In this document: one piece after another, positions 12,701-24,440 of the stretch
Numbering within the stretch: the first letter of the stretch is position 1
Layout: every line of letters starts with the position of its first letter
Source of the DNA: Branchiostoma floridae
Lineage: Eukaryota > Chordata > Leptocardii > Amphioxiformes > Branchiostomatidae
NCBI RefSeq assembly: GCF_000003815.2
Contig: NC_049983.1
Span: 25,317,744 to 25,381,743 of the forward strand
Reading direction: 5' to 3'
DNA: 64,000 nt
The notes under the pieces: model-generated
Told to the model about the DNA's origin: nothing
Databases searched by the model: none
Seen by the model: only the letters and a program-made list of their open reading frames with translations
Program-made: the position numbers and the translations under genes

Positions 12701-15700
12701 CGACCTTCCTTCGATCAACAAATGCATTCGATGCTAGTCGACTGTGTAACTGGGGTTTTAAACTGTGTTTACATGAATCTCTCGCTGGCGGAGAAGAAGG
12801 GGCGCTAAGAGCAAGATTTATTCAAACAGTAGCTTTAGGGCTGTAAAGCTACTTCTCACCGCTAGGCGTCGTAGCAAGAAGGTGTGGTCCAAAACGTGGC
12901 TGAGTTTGTTTAAACTCGTTATTAATGTATTTTTTCCCTCCGCAGACTACATGTTCCGGATTGAGCAGAACGAGACAGACGCGCTGGCGAGGATACCCGT
13001 ACATCCCATCGGCTACAGCGACGCCTGGCACATCCTCAAGTACTGCAGTTTCTTTTATGCTACATATGGCAGTGGAATCTCCGGTTCCGTGTGTTTAAAT
13101 TAACAAAGGGTTAAGCATTTGTATAATTGACGTTTAGCACATACATAGCTGTCCGAGAATAGCGTCAGTTCATCTATAGTATGGTTGATCTGTCATTTGA
13201 AAAAAAAGGCTCTAGTGGAAGATTAGAACTACATTGTTTTATGTAGCTCTTGCTTATTTTCATCACCATTTGGATCAAGGGGAGTAAACGTATCTCCACA
13301 ACAAATCAAAAATGTAGGAGCCTTAACATATTCGCTACTATTCACTTTTCAGTGCGATCGGAGGCCCAGCCGCCCCGGCAGAGTGGGCGGGAGGACTCAA
13401 CATCACCTACCGCCTGGGACCGGGCTTCGACTCGGCAAGCTGGGCTCGGTAAGGACTTCAAACTGTCTAGTTGTCTTATAGAGTCACCAGCAAGAAACCC
13501 TGAGTACTTTAAGTGTCGTATTTGAAAAACAATCTTAAAGTTTGCAACACCTCGGATAAGATCGAGTGGATTTAACAAAAATAAATCGTACATTATTGTC
13601 CGCCATATTGGTTCCATGTCACATCATTTACTCACCAACATAGCGCACGGTCGTCATCTTGGATCCCTGCAGGTCACCAACATGGCGTCGATGTCTAGTC
13701 ACATTTGTGAGCTCTGAAGTCCAGTGCAAACATTTTCAATTTGATTTGTCAAGTATATCCTTGTCAAATCATATGCTTGACAAACACTTTCGTATCCTTG
13801 ACATACGTTTTTGCGCCTCCCCAGGTCCATAAAGATGAACATCCGCGTGCGGAACGAACGGAGAGACATCTTCAACACAGTCGGCGTCATCAGGGGGAGA
13901 GTGGAGCCTGGTGTGGATCATTTACTTATCAAGAAAGGCAGCCGACATTTAATGAATAGCTGTTTTGTTGGCCACGTAAAGTGACGAACAAGACAGCACA
14001 TGTCAAACCTGGATAAAAAAAATCTGATATATTTAGGACAATGGATATTGGGGCGTAGCACCATCCAATTGCTATCAGCGAGTGTTGGACCACCGGATGT
14101 AATCGGATGGTTCCCCGGCTAAACTTCATCTTATCGATCAGCATTTATGTCAGTCTGGCGCATGACCGTATACCGGACTCACTGTTGTAACAATATTGCA
14201 TTAAAGTTTGCCATAAAGTTTTTCAAACATCTTTCCAGACCGTTACGTGATCATGGGGAACCACCGTGACTCCTGGACCCTGGGCGCGGTGGACCCGACC
14301 AGCGGCACCGCCGTTATGGTGGAGGTGACCCGGGCCTTCATGAGGATGGTCGAACGGGGTGAGCTTTGATGAAATCTTTACTCAAAATACCATCTTGTAG
14401 ACTTTAAAAAAATATGAATTATATTACCATGTACCATTACTTCGAGGAGAATTGCACTTAAAGTCAAGTCTAGCTAGTTACAAAGAGAACGTAAGATCTT
14501 GCTCACATCACGATTACTAGTAACTAAAATGTCTTGAACTTAAGACCTTTGGGCACACAGCTACTGAATTTATGGACATGGAACTGCAATGTGATTTGGA
14601 GTTGGGTGGCGGAGAAATTTTGATAGCTCTCGAATGGTTGATCACATTCCCTCTACGATAGGTCGACGGTCAACAATAGATCATTGTTAACGGGAGGTGC
14701 CCCAACACGGTACGCTTTTTCTTGCGCTCAAACTCATGGCGCTCCATCGCTAGTTGCCTGAGAGTGGTCAAATTTTGATGACTGAATTTTTTACTCATAG
14801 ATTTGAACAACATACTTGAATAAGAAATGCATTCATGTGGTTCATGAACCTTTCGCGCTGCGTGTTACGAGCGGCAAACACTGAGAGACAATTTCGTGTA
14901 TGTAACCTTCCAATTTTGTGCTACGCGGCACAGTGTGCCTAACTCGGTACGCTTTTTTTTATATTTTGCTCTCTTCAGAAGTAAGTGGTAAATCTCCGTA
15001 CACAGAAAAAAATTAATAGTATGATATTTTAGCTTTCTTTTGACAGTAAAATCGTGACTGTATGTACTTCTTGTCTCACATGAGGAAGGCTGTACCTAGA
15101 ACAATCTAGCTGATGTTTTACGGGCAACGGGCTGAATACACTGATTGTGAATGCCCGACTAAAAAAACCATTACGAAAAAACGACACCGCCAAGATCAAC
15201 AAAACTCTGTCTGATTATATGAAAATATCATCTACATCTCTCTGTCAAGTCTTATTTTCATAGACAGCACGAATCATTTGTTACAGTCAAATAAATCTTT
15301 GGAGCGTTCTCTAGTCTGCCACCTTCACGGCCACACTCCCTTGGGAGTACAATGGTGGCAATGTTTATGTCGCTTCCTTTTGGTTACTTTTCTACTCAAC
15401 AAACATTTGAAGACCCATATTCATAGTGTTTTATGGAGATTTATTTATGTGTATCATGGCAGTTGTGTGACTGCTTGGATGAGTTCGTATAGTTAGCGAC
15501 ACGAGCCGCCAATACGCAGAGGCCGGTGACCGCAGTGGTTCAGCACTGTCAACATTACTGTTAGAATTCTGCTCTTAAAAAACATGAAGTAAATATGTTA
15601 AAGTATACTTGGAATGCAAATTAAAGCTGTGTGCATGGACTTGGTTTATTTACCTTTGTAATCAGCATAGTCAGTGGCAACAAACACGGTGTACTTATGG

Positions 15701-18700
15701 ATAATAAGATCAGCAAAAAATCCGTACCGTCTTACGACGGGGACCGTCTTAGGGCGGCCCCCGTTATCAATCATGCTCTTAAAAATGTGTACCTTAATGG
15801 ATGCAGATAATGACTTACGCGTTCCGTTACAGAAACGTTTTGTCGTTATTTCCTACAGGCTGGAGACCGCGGAGATCGCTGGTGTTCTGTACCTGGGACG
15901 GGGAGGAGTATGGGATACACGGTTCCATGGAGCACGTAGAGGTACACAACTTTTTCACGCAAACTGAGAACGTTGCTCATGTTTTAGTATTGTGGAGCAA
16001 GTTCTAAGACGTCTTATGTCATACCCAGGCCTACATAGCGCTCGATAAAGGTGTTCCGGACCGGGTGATAAAAAGCCGTATCACACAGGCTTCGAAGTTT
16101 TATCACACAGGCTTCCATCGAATAATTCAAACGCACTCTGCGCACGCCGGGTCCGGCGCGTTCGAAAATTCGAATACCTGATTCGGACGTTGGAATTTAT
16201 TTTGTAACATTTTTTTTTCGAGGACACAAACTTTTCGCAACTTCTGGCGCATTTGAAAAAAAGACGGTGTATTCTATATTCATTTTCCACTCCTTACTTA
16301 ATCAGCTCCTTCTTTCAGGAGTTCCACAAAAAGCTGGCGTCGAGGGCGGTTGTCTACATCAACATCGACACAGCAGTCAGAGGTGAGCTGCTGATGCTCA
16401 TGAATAGATCAATGACGTGTCGCGACGTCACTGATTATTTGGTTCTTAAGATTCAGGACTGTAACTGAATTCAGGTACGTCCAAAGACATCAGCCGGTAC
16501 GCCGAAGGGCGGTTATACTGGCTATATAGATACATATACAGATATAGATCAGCTCATTTGAATACCATTAAGAGGCACAACCACACTTATGCTGTTTTTC
16601 ATCAGCAATGTCAAACTTAGTTGCTGTCACACATGTTTATAAAAGAATAAAGCACTTTTGGTCAAAATGCACCACAGTTACAATTTTGATTCATATTTCT
16701 ATCACAGCGACCTACACGTTGCGACCCAGAATATCCCCATCTGCTCGGCAAGAAGTACGGGAAGCCACCAAACGGGTAAATCATTTCCTCTGAAAGAAAA
16801 TTAATTTGCTAACTCTCGTTACTAGTTGATTACGTGACTGGTAATGTTTCATATGGAATGTAAAGGTTAAGTTTCGCTCCAGGACATACTAATACATGAT
16901 CCTTTATCATGGGTGGCCCAGTACATCTGGTACGCGACCATGCCAACGCGTGACTCGGTCAAAAGTGAAAAGGTCAATGGTCATAAATAACTAGAAGTCT
17001 ATCGTTCCTTTTGAAAAGTTCATCAATTGCAATCTTCACGTATTGTGCTTTGTAATTCGTAATGTTCCATGGCCTCTATGAAGATCTGAGAGAGACAGAG
17101 CGTCCTAATTTTCGCGTTTTTAACAGAAAATAGAAATAGATAGAAAAATATTATTCACCATTTCTTACTGTTCTCCAGTTGCCATGGCCGGAAACCGTCC
17201 CAGAAGGCACTACGATGTACGACGTTTGGCGCAAGCGCAGTCCGATCGACCCAAACGACGCGGATACACAACCAAGGTACATTATAAAATATTAATATAT
17301 CTCACTCAATAACCTCATACACCATTCGGAAGAAGTATGAGCAGCGACGCCGACCGGAATTGTGGTGGATTATAGTCAAACAGGAAGGCCCGTGAGACAT
17401 AGATAAATCACGTCTGGATAGTGTTTATGTGCGAAGTGACACATTGTTTGAGACGAGAACTGTTTACAATTTAGGGGCCTTCACTTTTGACATATTACCC
17501 ACAATTCCTGCCACTGCGCATGCGACATCGGGAACCATGAACGTGCTTATAGCCTTGCTACCCAATAACTTGTTAACGAGCTCTCAGTTCAGTTCCGAGC
17601 TCTTATGGCTTGTGTATGACTTACAAGAAATGTTTCCTTTCGCTCCAACCAGAATCAGTCTCCTGGGCTCAGGCAGCGACTTTGCCGGCTTCGTGCATAG
17701 AGTTGGGGTGTCCTGCATTGACCTCAGCTTCACCTTTGACCCTGTGAGTCATTTCCTCTCATTCACTTAAAGATCAATGTTTCGTCTTGTAGAAGGAAGA
17801 AACTTAAACGGTTCTTTTCATTGTTTTTTTTACAGCTCTTGACAAGAAACATCAAATCCATTTATATCTTATATCTACTTACACTCTTTTTTGGTCATCA
17901 TGTTGAACAAAGTTTATATAAAATGACTGCAAAAGAGGTTTACATGTGAGTCGTACCTCCTGCAGGCACTTGGTGTGTCAAACTACCCCCTGTACCACAC
18001 TGGGTACGAGACCTTCCATCTCCAGGCCGACATCATTGACCCTGGGTTCAAGTTCAACCGCGGCATCGCCCAGCTGGCGGCTGACCTGGTCAGGGGGTTC
18101 GCTGACCCCGTCATCCTGCCCTTTGACCTGATGGAATATGCTAATTACCTTGGAGTCATGCGCTCTGACCTGCAGGCGGAGTACGGCACCGATTTGGCCA
18201 ATCAGGGCATTTCTTCAGGTAAGTATGGATTTAAACAAACATAGAGGTTTTTGTTCATTTTCATAGGAGTTTCTATATGTTCTACTGTTAAAAATGCATC
18301 TTTTAAAAGTCCTTAAAATTCTCCACATTAAATAGAAAGAGTGTTTAACAGGTCAGTTTGATGCTGTTTTTTACTCCAGACTCTCTGGACTCGGCCATCC
18401 AAAACTTCACAGACGCCGCCCAAGCCTTCCACAGCCGGCTGCAGGCCATCGACAAGAACAAGTAAGCTGGGAGAGGGAATCTGTCTCGTGAGGGTAACGT
18501 TGTTAGAAAGAGAGCAACATTCTAAGAACCTTAAACATGGTTTGGTTCCTGCCTTAAAGATAGACGTCAACATTTCGATAACGATCCGAAGTGTCCACTC
18601 TATGCAAGTCGCTTTTCTTTCTTTTCTTAATGTCCCACCTGAATATGAATATCCTTTATCTAAACTGGATGACCTCGTCGATATGCATCGCTCTCACCTC

Positions 18701-19498
18701 AGGTACTATGTGGGATCTTGGGAGAAAAAATACATATATACTCGTAAACACTGTAATTTCACTGCTGAATAAACAAACAATCTAACAATAAAAAGCTTCA
18801 AACTTTAAACCAATAACGCAATTTTATTTCCCTACGTACCCTCCCAGCCCGTTCGAAGTGCGCATGTTCAACGATCAGCTGATGCAGTTGGAGCGCGCCT
18901 TCATCGACCCGCTAGGCCTGCCGGGAAGACCCTTCTACAGGTACGTACATCAAGGTCAAACAACGTTGATATCACCAAGGACGAAACCCCATGTACAGAA
19001 TTTTTGGTTTATTCTGTGTCCTTCTCCGAGAAGACTGTTAATCTACTTCGAAGTGGTGACCTCACGGATATAATAATTCTTCAATGGGTCAGAGGGCATA
19101 GGTGCTTAAAAGTCAATACCGCGCAGCGTTTCGAAGATTTTCTTAGCCCTGAGAGAACAGAGAATCTGGAGTTACAAAGAATTTTTTGTTCCATACCTCG
19201 TTTGTTTGTTGACATAACTCATTTGTTGTTGTTTATAGAGAACCTGGAGTTGCAAAGAACTTTTGTTACATGTCTTGCTTGTTTGTTGACATTTGTTGTT
19301 GTTTACAGACACACCTTGATGGCGCCCAGTAAACACAACAAGTACGTGTCGGACCCCTTCCCCGGCTTGACCGACACCATCTTCGACGCCGAGCGGTCGA
19401 CAGACCCGGCACCCGCCTGGAGGGAGGTGGCCAAGCAGATGTCAATCATCGCCTTCAATATCCAATCAGCGGCCAGCACCCTGATGACGCCGGCTTAA
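771..19498 (+). CDS. NAALADase / glutamate carboxypeptidase II-type zinc peptidase, copy A (18 exons)
   Basis: Exons: 771-979, 4539-4712, 6173-6293, 9752-9877, 12155-12347, 12946-13039, 13353-13448, 13825-13910, 14239-14358, 15859-15941, 16319-16382, 16708-16775, 17179-17276, 17653-17743, 17966-18218, 18380-18461, 18848-18940, 19309-19498. Phases join to 2241 nt (746 aa plus stop; human GCPII is 750 aa). The start ATG has an in-frame TGA two codons upstream. A short cytosolic N-terminus is followed by a membrane anchor at about residues 7-30, giving a type II ectoenzyme, then PA/protease-associated, M28 peptidase and C-terminal dimerisation domains. The zinc and catalytic set is present: H375 (in GNHRDSW), D385, E422/E423 (WDGEEYG), D451 (NIDTA) and H552 (YPLYHTGYE). 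S1' residues in VIARYGK and HNKY are kept. The segment aligned to the GCPII arginine patch reads [10 protein letters not shown], so two of its three arginines are missing; substrate preference may be closer to NAALADase-like peptidases. Family assignment is sure; the orthologue is not. Confidence 0.95.
1150..1740 (-). pseudogene. LINE 3'-end fragment (CCHC-like C-terminus), intron 1 of copy A
   Basis: The minus-strand ORF (1734-1309) has the C-terminal module of many LINE ORF2 proteins: [30 protein letters not shown] and [12 protein letters not shown]. Its 3' flank has GCAATTAGCC and GGGCATG followed by TTGCAAATAAA, shared with the fragments at 42500 and 56460. The N-terminal polymerase is missing. 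Confidence 0.75.
2055..2130 (-). mobile_element. LINE 3'-terminal scrap with TATCTG tail
   Basis: GTATCTGTATCTGTATCTAT then AGCTGGTATAACCGCC and TTCGGCGTAACACACCAGC match the 3' end of the retrotransposon at 9985-10130. No coding part remains. Confidence 0.65.
2968..3060 (+). repeat. (CTTT)n/(CT)n microsatellite, intron 1 of copy A
   Basis: Pure pyrimidine run of about 90 bp. The charged Lys/Arg/Glu ORFs read from the other strand here are artefacts of it. Confidence 0.97.
3254..3430. mobile_element. Stem-loop MITE (CTCCAAGCAGA ends), intron 1 of copy A
   Basis: TTAATCTCCAAGCAGATACT at the left pairs with AGTATCTGCTGGGAGATTA at the right. TCAAAGCTGGC and GCCAGCTTTGATACTATCTT pair internally. 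ACAACCTCGTT flanks both sides as a direct repeat. Related copies at 29463 and 47668. Confidence 0.75.
4690..5650 (+). repeat. 31-bp minisatellite of exon 2/intron 2 junctions (copy A)
   Basis: About 30 imperfect units of 31 bp begin at the end of exon 2 and run into intron 2. Each unit repeats the exon end (CATAGCACTGCTAGATGA) followed by GTAAGTAC or GTAAGTAT, so most units carry a full GTAAGT donor. Units decay towards the distal end. Only the first donor (4713) keeps the frame: any later one would read GAT GAG TAA. The same array lies in intron 2 of copy B, so it predates the gene duplication. Confidence 0.95.
6297..7050 (+). mobile_element. tRNA-derived SINE in intron 3 of copy A, split by a MITE
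   Basis: The head GGGCAGTGGCGTA begins four bases inside the donor of exon 3. After the MITE at 6330-6735 it resumes with GGTTCCGGGTTCAAATCC, a good pol III B box. The body continues to about 7050 and matches the minus-strand SINE of copy B (38110-38435), so the insertion predates the duplication. The 3' boundary is approximate. Confidence 0.75.
6330..6735. mobile_element. hAT-like MITE inserted into the intron 3 SINE
   Basis: Terminal inverted repeats start TAGCCTGGTTACCAAACC and end GGTATCCAGGCTAG. TTTGGCAC (6322-6329 and 6736-6743) flanks it as an 8-bp direct repeat, and the uninterrupted SINE in copy B has a single TTTGGCAC. An 8-bp target duplication is typical of the hAT superfamily. 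If the element starts one base earlier, the duplication is 7 bp. No transposase is encoded. Confidence 0.85.
7334..8518 (-). CDS. C-type lectin-like type II membrane protein, nested antisense in intron 3 of copy A
   Basis: One uninterrupted coding exon of 394 aa. The ATG at 8518-8516 (AAAATGT context) is the first in-frame ATG; the ORF is open a little further upstream but without a Met. A Pro/Gln/Glu-rich, probably cytosolic region (1-160) precedes a membrane segment at about 161-184 ([17 protein letters not shown]), a stalk, and a C-type lectin domain at about 254-390. The domain has six cysteines (CHEG, CYK, CRQ, EDC, APC, FLC), so it is the long form. It also has WLDG, QPNN at the usual EPN/QPD position, EDC, and WYD in place of WND, so calcium and sugar binding are possible but not certain. 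On the coding strand a T-rich tract ending in CAG lies about 20 nt before the ATG, suggesting a 3' splice site and an unseen 5' UTR exon. The gene is absent from the matching 0.7-kb intron of copy B. Confidence 0.85.
   Translation of the reverse strand: MYEEAHPVLFRPSGPGSGQTIGPPSLPPPGHQGGSRGRVRRDNTAQVKWQRIQEDRHWRQSSTDEVTEPEAVSVELQISESAPPNQRAHPHRQSAEKPLQADAKQAESLQREKAESLQERDDNTISVILHGDTSTDEILPGEVSGFRAVCSFIRSHPICVTSCTAVVVALVAVVLALAVVVSITKGEISQLTVTVDALKHNLNSQKSLLLNALLQCLEKMDKMPQSYDENKSKWREQIFNQCLQNMTVKAEDIDCHEGYAKSGDTCYKAFNIDKNFWQSALFCRQDGGTLAMPRDAETNAFLISLYTSVHNRSSFWFGLHDQSEEGSFEWLDGTALGGYTLWAPGQPNNFYYVEDCVVFSPKYSNVTKKHEHQWYDAPCLRRLPFLCQRAPGQT
9169..9580 (+). pseudogene. LINE C-terminal fragment, second family, next to the lectin gene
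   Basis: Degenerate plus-strand match to the 51630 fragment ([20 protein letters not shown], then [11 protein letters not shown]-like DNA in another frame) and the same 3' UTR ending GTCGTGTCATTAAAGATTC. At least one frameshift. It lies between the lectin gene and exon 4, in the segment that copy B lacks. Confidence 0.7.
9985..10885 (-). pseudogene. Non-LTR retrotransposon reverse transcriptase fragment in intron 4 of copy A
   Basis: The minus strand encodes the part of a LINE reverse transcriptase just after the catalytic YADD box ([63 protein letters not shown]). It is 5' truncated; the YADD itself is missing. Reading stops near 10139, and a shift of frame resumes the usual C-terminus ([11 protein letters not shown]), so it carries at least one frameshift. 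The 3' end is a short GATACA/TATCTG repeat tail at about 9985-10005. Dead copy. Confidence 0.88.
11280..12154 (+). repeat. Five tandem partial copies of exon 5 with its 3' splice site (copy A only)
   Basis: Acceptor plus the 5' part of exon 5 recur at 11280, 11527, 11700, 11867 and 12011, before the intact exon at 12155. Spacing is 173, 167, 144 and 144 bp for the last five. Each begins after a pyrimidine tract and AG with GCGAAATACT or GCTAAATACT. The 11527 and 11700 copies run about 110 nt, to CGCGGCTGG, then switch to GAGCAAAGTCGTAGGAG. The 11867 and 12011 copies stop at GACATGTAG, an in-frame stop. The 11280 copy is only about 35 nt. None has a recognisable donor, so they look like decoy acceptors rather than alternative exons. 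Copy B has one exon 5 and no array. Confidence 0.92.
16495..16555 (+). mobile_element. LINE 3'-terminal scrap, plus orientation, intron 11 of copy A
   Basis: GGTACGCCGAAGGGCGG, TTATACTGGCTATATAG and an ATACAGATATAG tail are the reverse complement of the same 3' end seen at 2055 and 9985. Confidence 0.65.
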
Positions 19499-20131
19499 CT
19501 GTCATGTGCGAGGTCCAATCGTAGGAGAGATATATTCATAGCTTCCAATCAGCTACCAGCACCCTGATGACGCCGGCCTAACCGTGCCAACTGTCAACTG
19601 TGATGTCTAATCATAGTAACGGACCATTCTAGCGTCATGTTTTTTCTTCCAATCACCAGCGGGTATACGGCTGACGCATTTTAAACATATAACTTGAAAT
19701 ATCGCAAGAGCCTTTAGTTCAAGTTTCCGCAGCAATCTTTCTCAGGTGTTTATCTTCTGTGCTCGTTAGTAAGTTTTGATAAAACTTTTTTTTTCAATTA
19801 GCTGAATGTATGTACTTTCACAGAACAAAAATGCTTCATATGTGTGGGTAAGCAGTTGCAAGTGAAAGGCTCACGGATTGTTTGATTATTTATTTTCAAT
19901 TGTACGTAAGACATGTCTGAAAGTAACATGCCGTGGATTTAATGTAAATCATTAGGAAATCATAAAGAAGACTCCATGTAAACGGCCTGAACTCAGACAG
20001 GACCGGCTTCATTTATGGCATCCATTTTCCCGAGAAGTAAGACAAGAGTGAGAAATTCCTGAAGACGCCGGCCGGCCACGGTCACAAATTCAGACACATT
20101 TGGCTGTGTTTTATTGCTATTATTGTGCTTA

Positions 20132-20137
20132 AAATAA
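20132..20137 (+). terminator. Poly(A) signal AATAAA, probable end of copy A mRNA
   Basis: First canonical AATAAA downstream of the stop at 19498, giving a 3' UTR of about 0.65 kb. A T-rich stretch follows at about 20180. No transcript evidence. Confidence 0.5.
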
Positions 20138-23100
20138 AGTTGTATTGGAACCTTTTGCATAAGTTAAGTTGATCTGATTAAAACCTCGTTTTTTTTTAAA
20201 GACCATATTTCTTTCTACCTGTGTACGTGTGTATATGTTAGCGTCCTTTCTGCAAACATAACTTAAAAAATGTACCCTGCGAACGTGGAGTTCGCGTCCA
20301 GGATCGAACCAAGACGAAAACCAAAGCAAGACTGCCTTTGACGTATGTTCGTCATAAGCCAAGTTCGATTTCTATCACGGGATATTTAAAAGAGGACTAC
20401 TATTCAACATATTTCTGCCAATGAAATAGTGATTGTGTGACGGAGGGGCGCCATGTTAACGTTCAGCCGCCACGCCATGCCGAGAGTTCTATGCAGTTTT
20501 CTTTTCCTTCCGCAAGAGAAAGTAGTCCGTTCCATGACTCCGCGCGTCAACACCCCTCACAAGAAAGCTTGTCACTGAAGTATACAACTGCGTATGTTCT
20601 TAATTTCAAGTCATTCACAGTATTCTAGCCTCCTTGTTAGCTCAGATAGATTTTTGAACCGATTTTGTATCGTTTTCCTGTCATAAATACGACCCCAAAT
20701 CAGGTGACTTTCGCGTAAATTCCCCTGTTGTTTTGAACCTGTTGTAGATTTCAAACCAACAGGAAATCACCTGCGTAAGAAAGAGCAAACCTTCTAGTTT
20801 CTAAAAGTATAAGATTTATTACAGATTATTTGGGCGTAATGCATTTGCCCCGATATTCCGTATAGTCATGTCATAATTTTGATTCCAGAATAGAACGCAC
20901 CGGGTTTGACGATTTAGCAATTATCCAACCGGGACAGCTCCTCTTTCCGTAAATTTTAAAGTTTATCACCAGAATTTTGTTTACGGTGGTTCCCAGTTTA
21001 TGAATTCCGAGTTTCAAGTCAATATACCAATCCGAAGTGAACTAAATCTAACTTCAAAATTTCTAACTGACTGCCGTAGCGAACAGCGCGCCGTTTTGAG
21101 ACAGATGTACGTTCCATGAACCCCGGGCGTCGGGACTACCTACCAAAAAGCTTGTCGCTCGAGTTTACAACTATGTACAATCAATATTTCATCACCTTTA
21201 CAATATTTAAGGTTTCTATTTTACTCCTACGTACTTTTTAAACCGACTTTTACCTGTACCCGTTTGATGATATGATCTGAAATCAGTTGATTTTAGCACA
21301 AGTTCCCCGCTGCGTTTTACCTTGCAGCAGATTTCAGAACGAAAGAAAGTCTAGTGCGTAAAATAGACCGAAATCTCTTCTTTCAGGTGGTATATGGCAC
21401 ATTATCAATTTCGAGGGCGAAAAAGGCCTAAATTTAAACCGCGCGAGGCCACCTCATCAGAGGCGTCCGAAAAGGAACGCTTCCGTGCTAGCATCAGCGC
21501 CCGTTCCACAGAGCGCACGCCGGACCCGCACCATTGCATTTACGTACTAGTTACCGTAAAACTAAGATACCATTTGCTAATTCGATTCACTCCGTTTTCA
21601 CGTGTAGTTTTTCCTTAGCCATCCTTTGAAAACACTGGAGAGGTATATTGGTTCCGATACTTGTGTTAAAAGTCGATTGCATTCGAATCAACCAAACCAC
21701 CGACTGGCAACATTTGGATTTAAAACAGTCGAGAAGGTGACCTCAGTAAACATGGAATTACAAACCTTTCCAGATTTCAAACCAACAAGATTTGCACAAG
21801 AGGTATAGTAGAAAATGCAACAATTCTGGCACACTAGTCATTGAAAAAAGAATCGAAGGCGTAATGCATTTGCCCCGAAATTCAAATTCGTCGAAAATTT
21901 AGCTCAGAATGGCACCACCATTTTGCCAATTTCATCGTGTAACAAATATGATCAGGAAACTAGACATAATAGTTATAAAAACCGACAAAAATGGATCATA
22001 TCGAGATTACATGATATTCCTCTATGACAGATATAACACAATCTTGGTAGAAAGGCCGCCAATCAGGTCTAAAGCAGCTGTAAAACTCGGATGAAATTTC
22101 ATCCACCTGACGAGCGAGAAGCGTTTCCTTAGCAACGTGTTGCTAAGGACCGCGGAGCGATTCGAACTGCATAGAAAACCTGTTCGAAAACTGTTCTATT
22201 CAGGTCATGGCGTGCCGGCTGACGTTGGTATGCCAATATGGTTACATGTTCTAAGCTCTGATTGGTTCACCTCAAATAACCTGTGCTTTGATTGGTGGAC
22301 TGTCAAATATCAGCTGAGAATAACGATCAAAATGGTGGGTGTTTTTTTGTATATATTTGTGTGTGTTTACAGACTCATGAATCGCGTCTACGAGCAATCT
22401 AAGTACTGTAAATGTAGCCAAGTCTCTTTAAAAAGCAACTTCTGAAGGTAATATTTGTGGCAGACACTTCTGAACAGGGCGGTCTAGTAAAACAGTTGAA
22501 ATCTAGTGAAACGGGATAATTTGAATATCTGAAACACTTTAAATCAATGTGTATTCAGCAAACTTTATTGGGCATTGTATATCACAGTCAGTTGAGGGTA
22601 TGAAAATGAATTAGATATGATTTCTTCAGTGTAAAACTCGCAGCCTGGTGGAGAGAAGATTAATTGGACCTGCCTCGCGGCCCGCCCACCTTTTCTCGGC
22701 GACACGTATGCAACTTCACTTAACTATTATTTGCTCCTTAGACTGTGGGAAATGGCTTTTTGAACATTTTAGAGGGTTATAATGTCGAAATTTCCCCCGA
22801 ATGCCGATAGGAAACTCGCACTGGTCCTTCGGGGACAGTCGTCGGTCTGGCGGAAAAATTAAACGCTGCTTTTAACGACTGATCATTCATAGTGGAAATC
22901 GTGTAGAATTTGGAATGACGTGAAACGACGTAGATTTTTTTCCCAAACCCTAAATCAGAGTTGAAAAATTAAATTTCAAATGTCAACTTTCTGGCCATTT
23001 TCTTTAGGCCATGTTGATTTGATTATATGGATGACATCCTCCGGGAACTCCAAAACTGATGCGAGCGAGCGAATAAAAAAAAATTTTGGCCAAAAAAAAA

Positions 23101-23929
23101 AGTTGCCTTCAGTATGAAATCAAAGTGGCCAGGAAGGTTGAACATGGACTAAACACACATAGTATGGTATAGTCTGTATAGTCCCTACACCTAACTGTTG
23201 GTTAGGGACCAGTACATCATACGGGTGCAAAACATTTTTTTCTTCTTGGACCAATCCGAAAAAAACAGACCTGAAAAACAACAACAGAGGAACAGGTTTC
23301 GCCAATTACAAAATGGACACATTATGTCGGCAGCCATTTGGGGTCTAACCGGGGTCCAAGAAGACAACAAGAGCGAAGTCAAGTAGAGTTTATAGTCAAT
23401 TGCACCAAGTTTCTACAGTCAAAGGTACAGAGACAGTTAGCCTTTATTACATTAGTGGAGATGGGATTTTAAAATACAGTGAGAATCCAATAATCCACCA
23501 AACAGATTCCTTTGTGGCAAAATTGACCAATTACCATTGTTTTGAGTATTGCCAGTTCTCAAGTTTCCACAGACGATCAGATCCAGGTTCATGTACGGAT
23601 CTGGAAATGATCCTCTGGACCTGAATTTTCTGTACTGGTACCTCCCCCAACCAACAATAGATTTTTATATTTCAGCCATACCATAGGTATGGTGAAATAT
23701 ATTGTATTCGTAATGTTTCTTTCTTTCTTTCTTTCTTTCTCCTGTCAAATCTTCAGAACACGGTATCTCCGTTGTTCCTCAACCGAATGACTTGAAATTT
23801 GGTACAAGGGTAGGGTGGGCCAATACCCTCGGACGTTTTTTTCATTTTTTCCATATCTGCCTCTTAAATGATTTTATTAAGGTTTTTTGGTCATCTTAAG
23901 ACCAAAACTGTATATTTGGCCCCCCTGTA

Positions 23930-24440
23930 CCCTGGTATTACAACCAAATGAGCTGAAATTTGACAGAGATGTGCCTTGATAATGCCCCCATATAAATTTG
24001 ATAACACTGTTGGTGTACAGTACAACAAAATGCTTATTTTTGCGATTTTTTTACCAATTTTTTACCAAAAAAGGACACTTTTGGCCCCTGTACACTGGTA
24101 TTACAACCAAATGAGCTGAAATTTGACAGAGATGTGCCTTGATAATGCCCCCATATAAATTCAATAACACTTTTGGTGTACAGTACAGCAAAATGCTTAT
24201 TTTTGCGATTTTTTTACCAATTTTTGACCAAAAAAGGACACTTTTGGCTCCTGTACCTTGGTATTGCAACCGAATGAGCTGAAATTTGACACAGATGTGC
24301 CTTGATAATCCCTTCATATAAATTCAATAACACTTTTGGTGTACAGTGCAACAAAATGCTTATTTTTGCGATTTTTGGCCAATTTTTGACCAAAAAAGGA
24401 CACTTTTGGCTCCTGTACCCTGGTATTACAATTAAATGAC
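23930..24440. repeat. Tandem array of ~163-bp units
   Basis: Units start with GGTATTACAACCAAATGAGC at about 23934, 24097, 24260 and 24422. They share GCTGAAATTTGACAGAGATG, TTGGTGTACAGT and AAAAAAGGACACTTTTGGC. Three full units plus a partial one run straight into the larger duplication at 24440. Located in the spacer between the two NAALADase genes. Confidence 0.9.
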
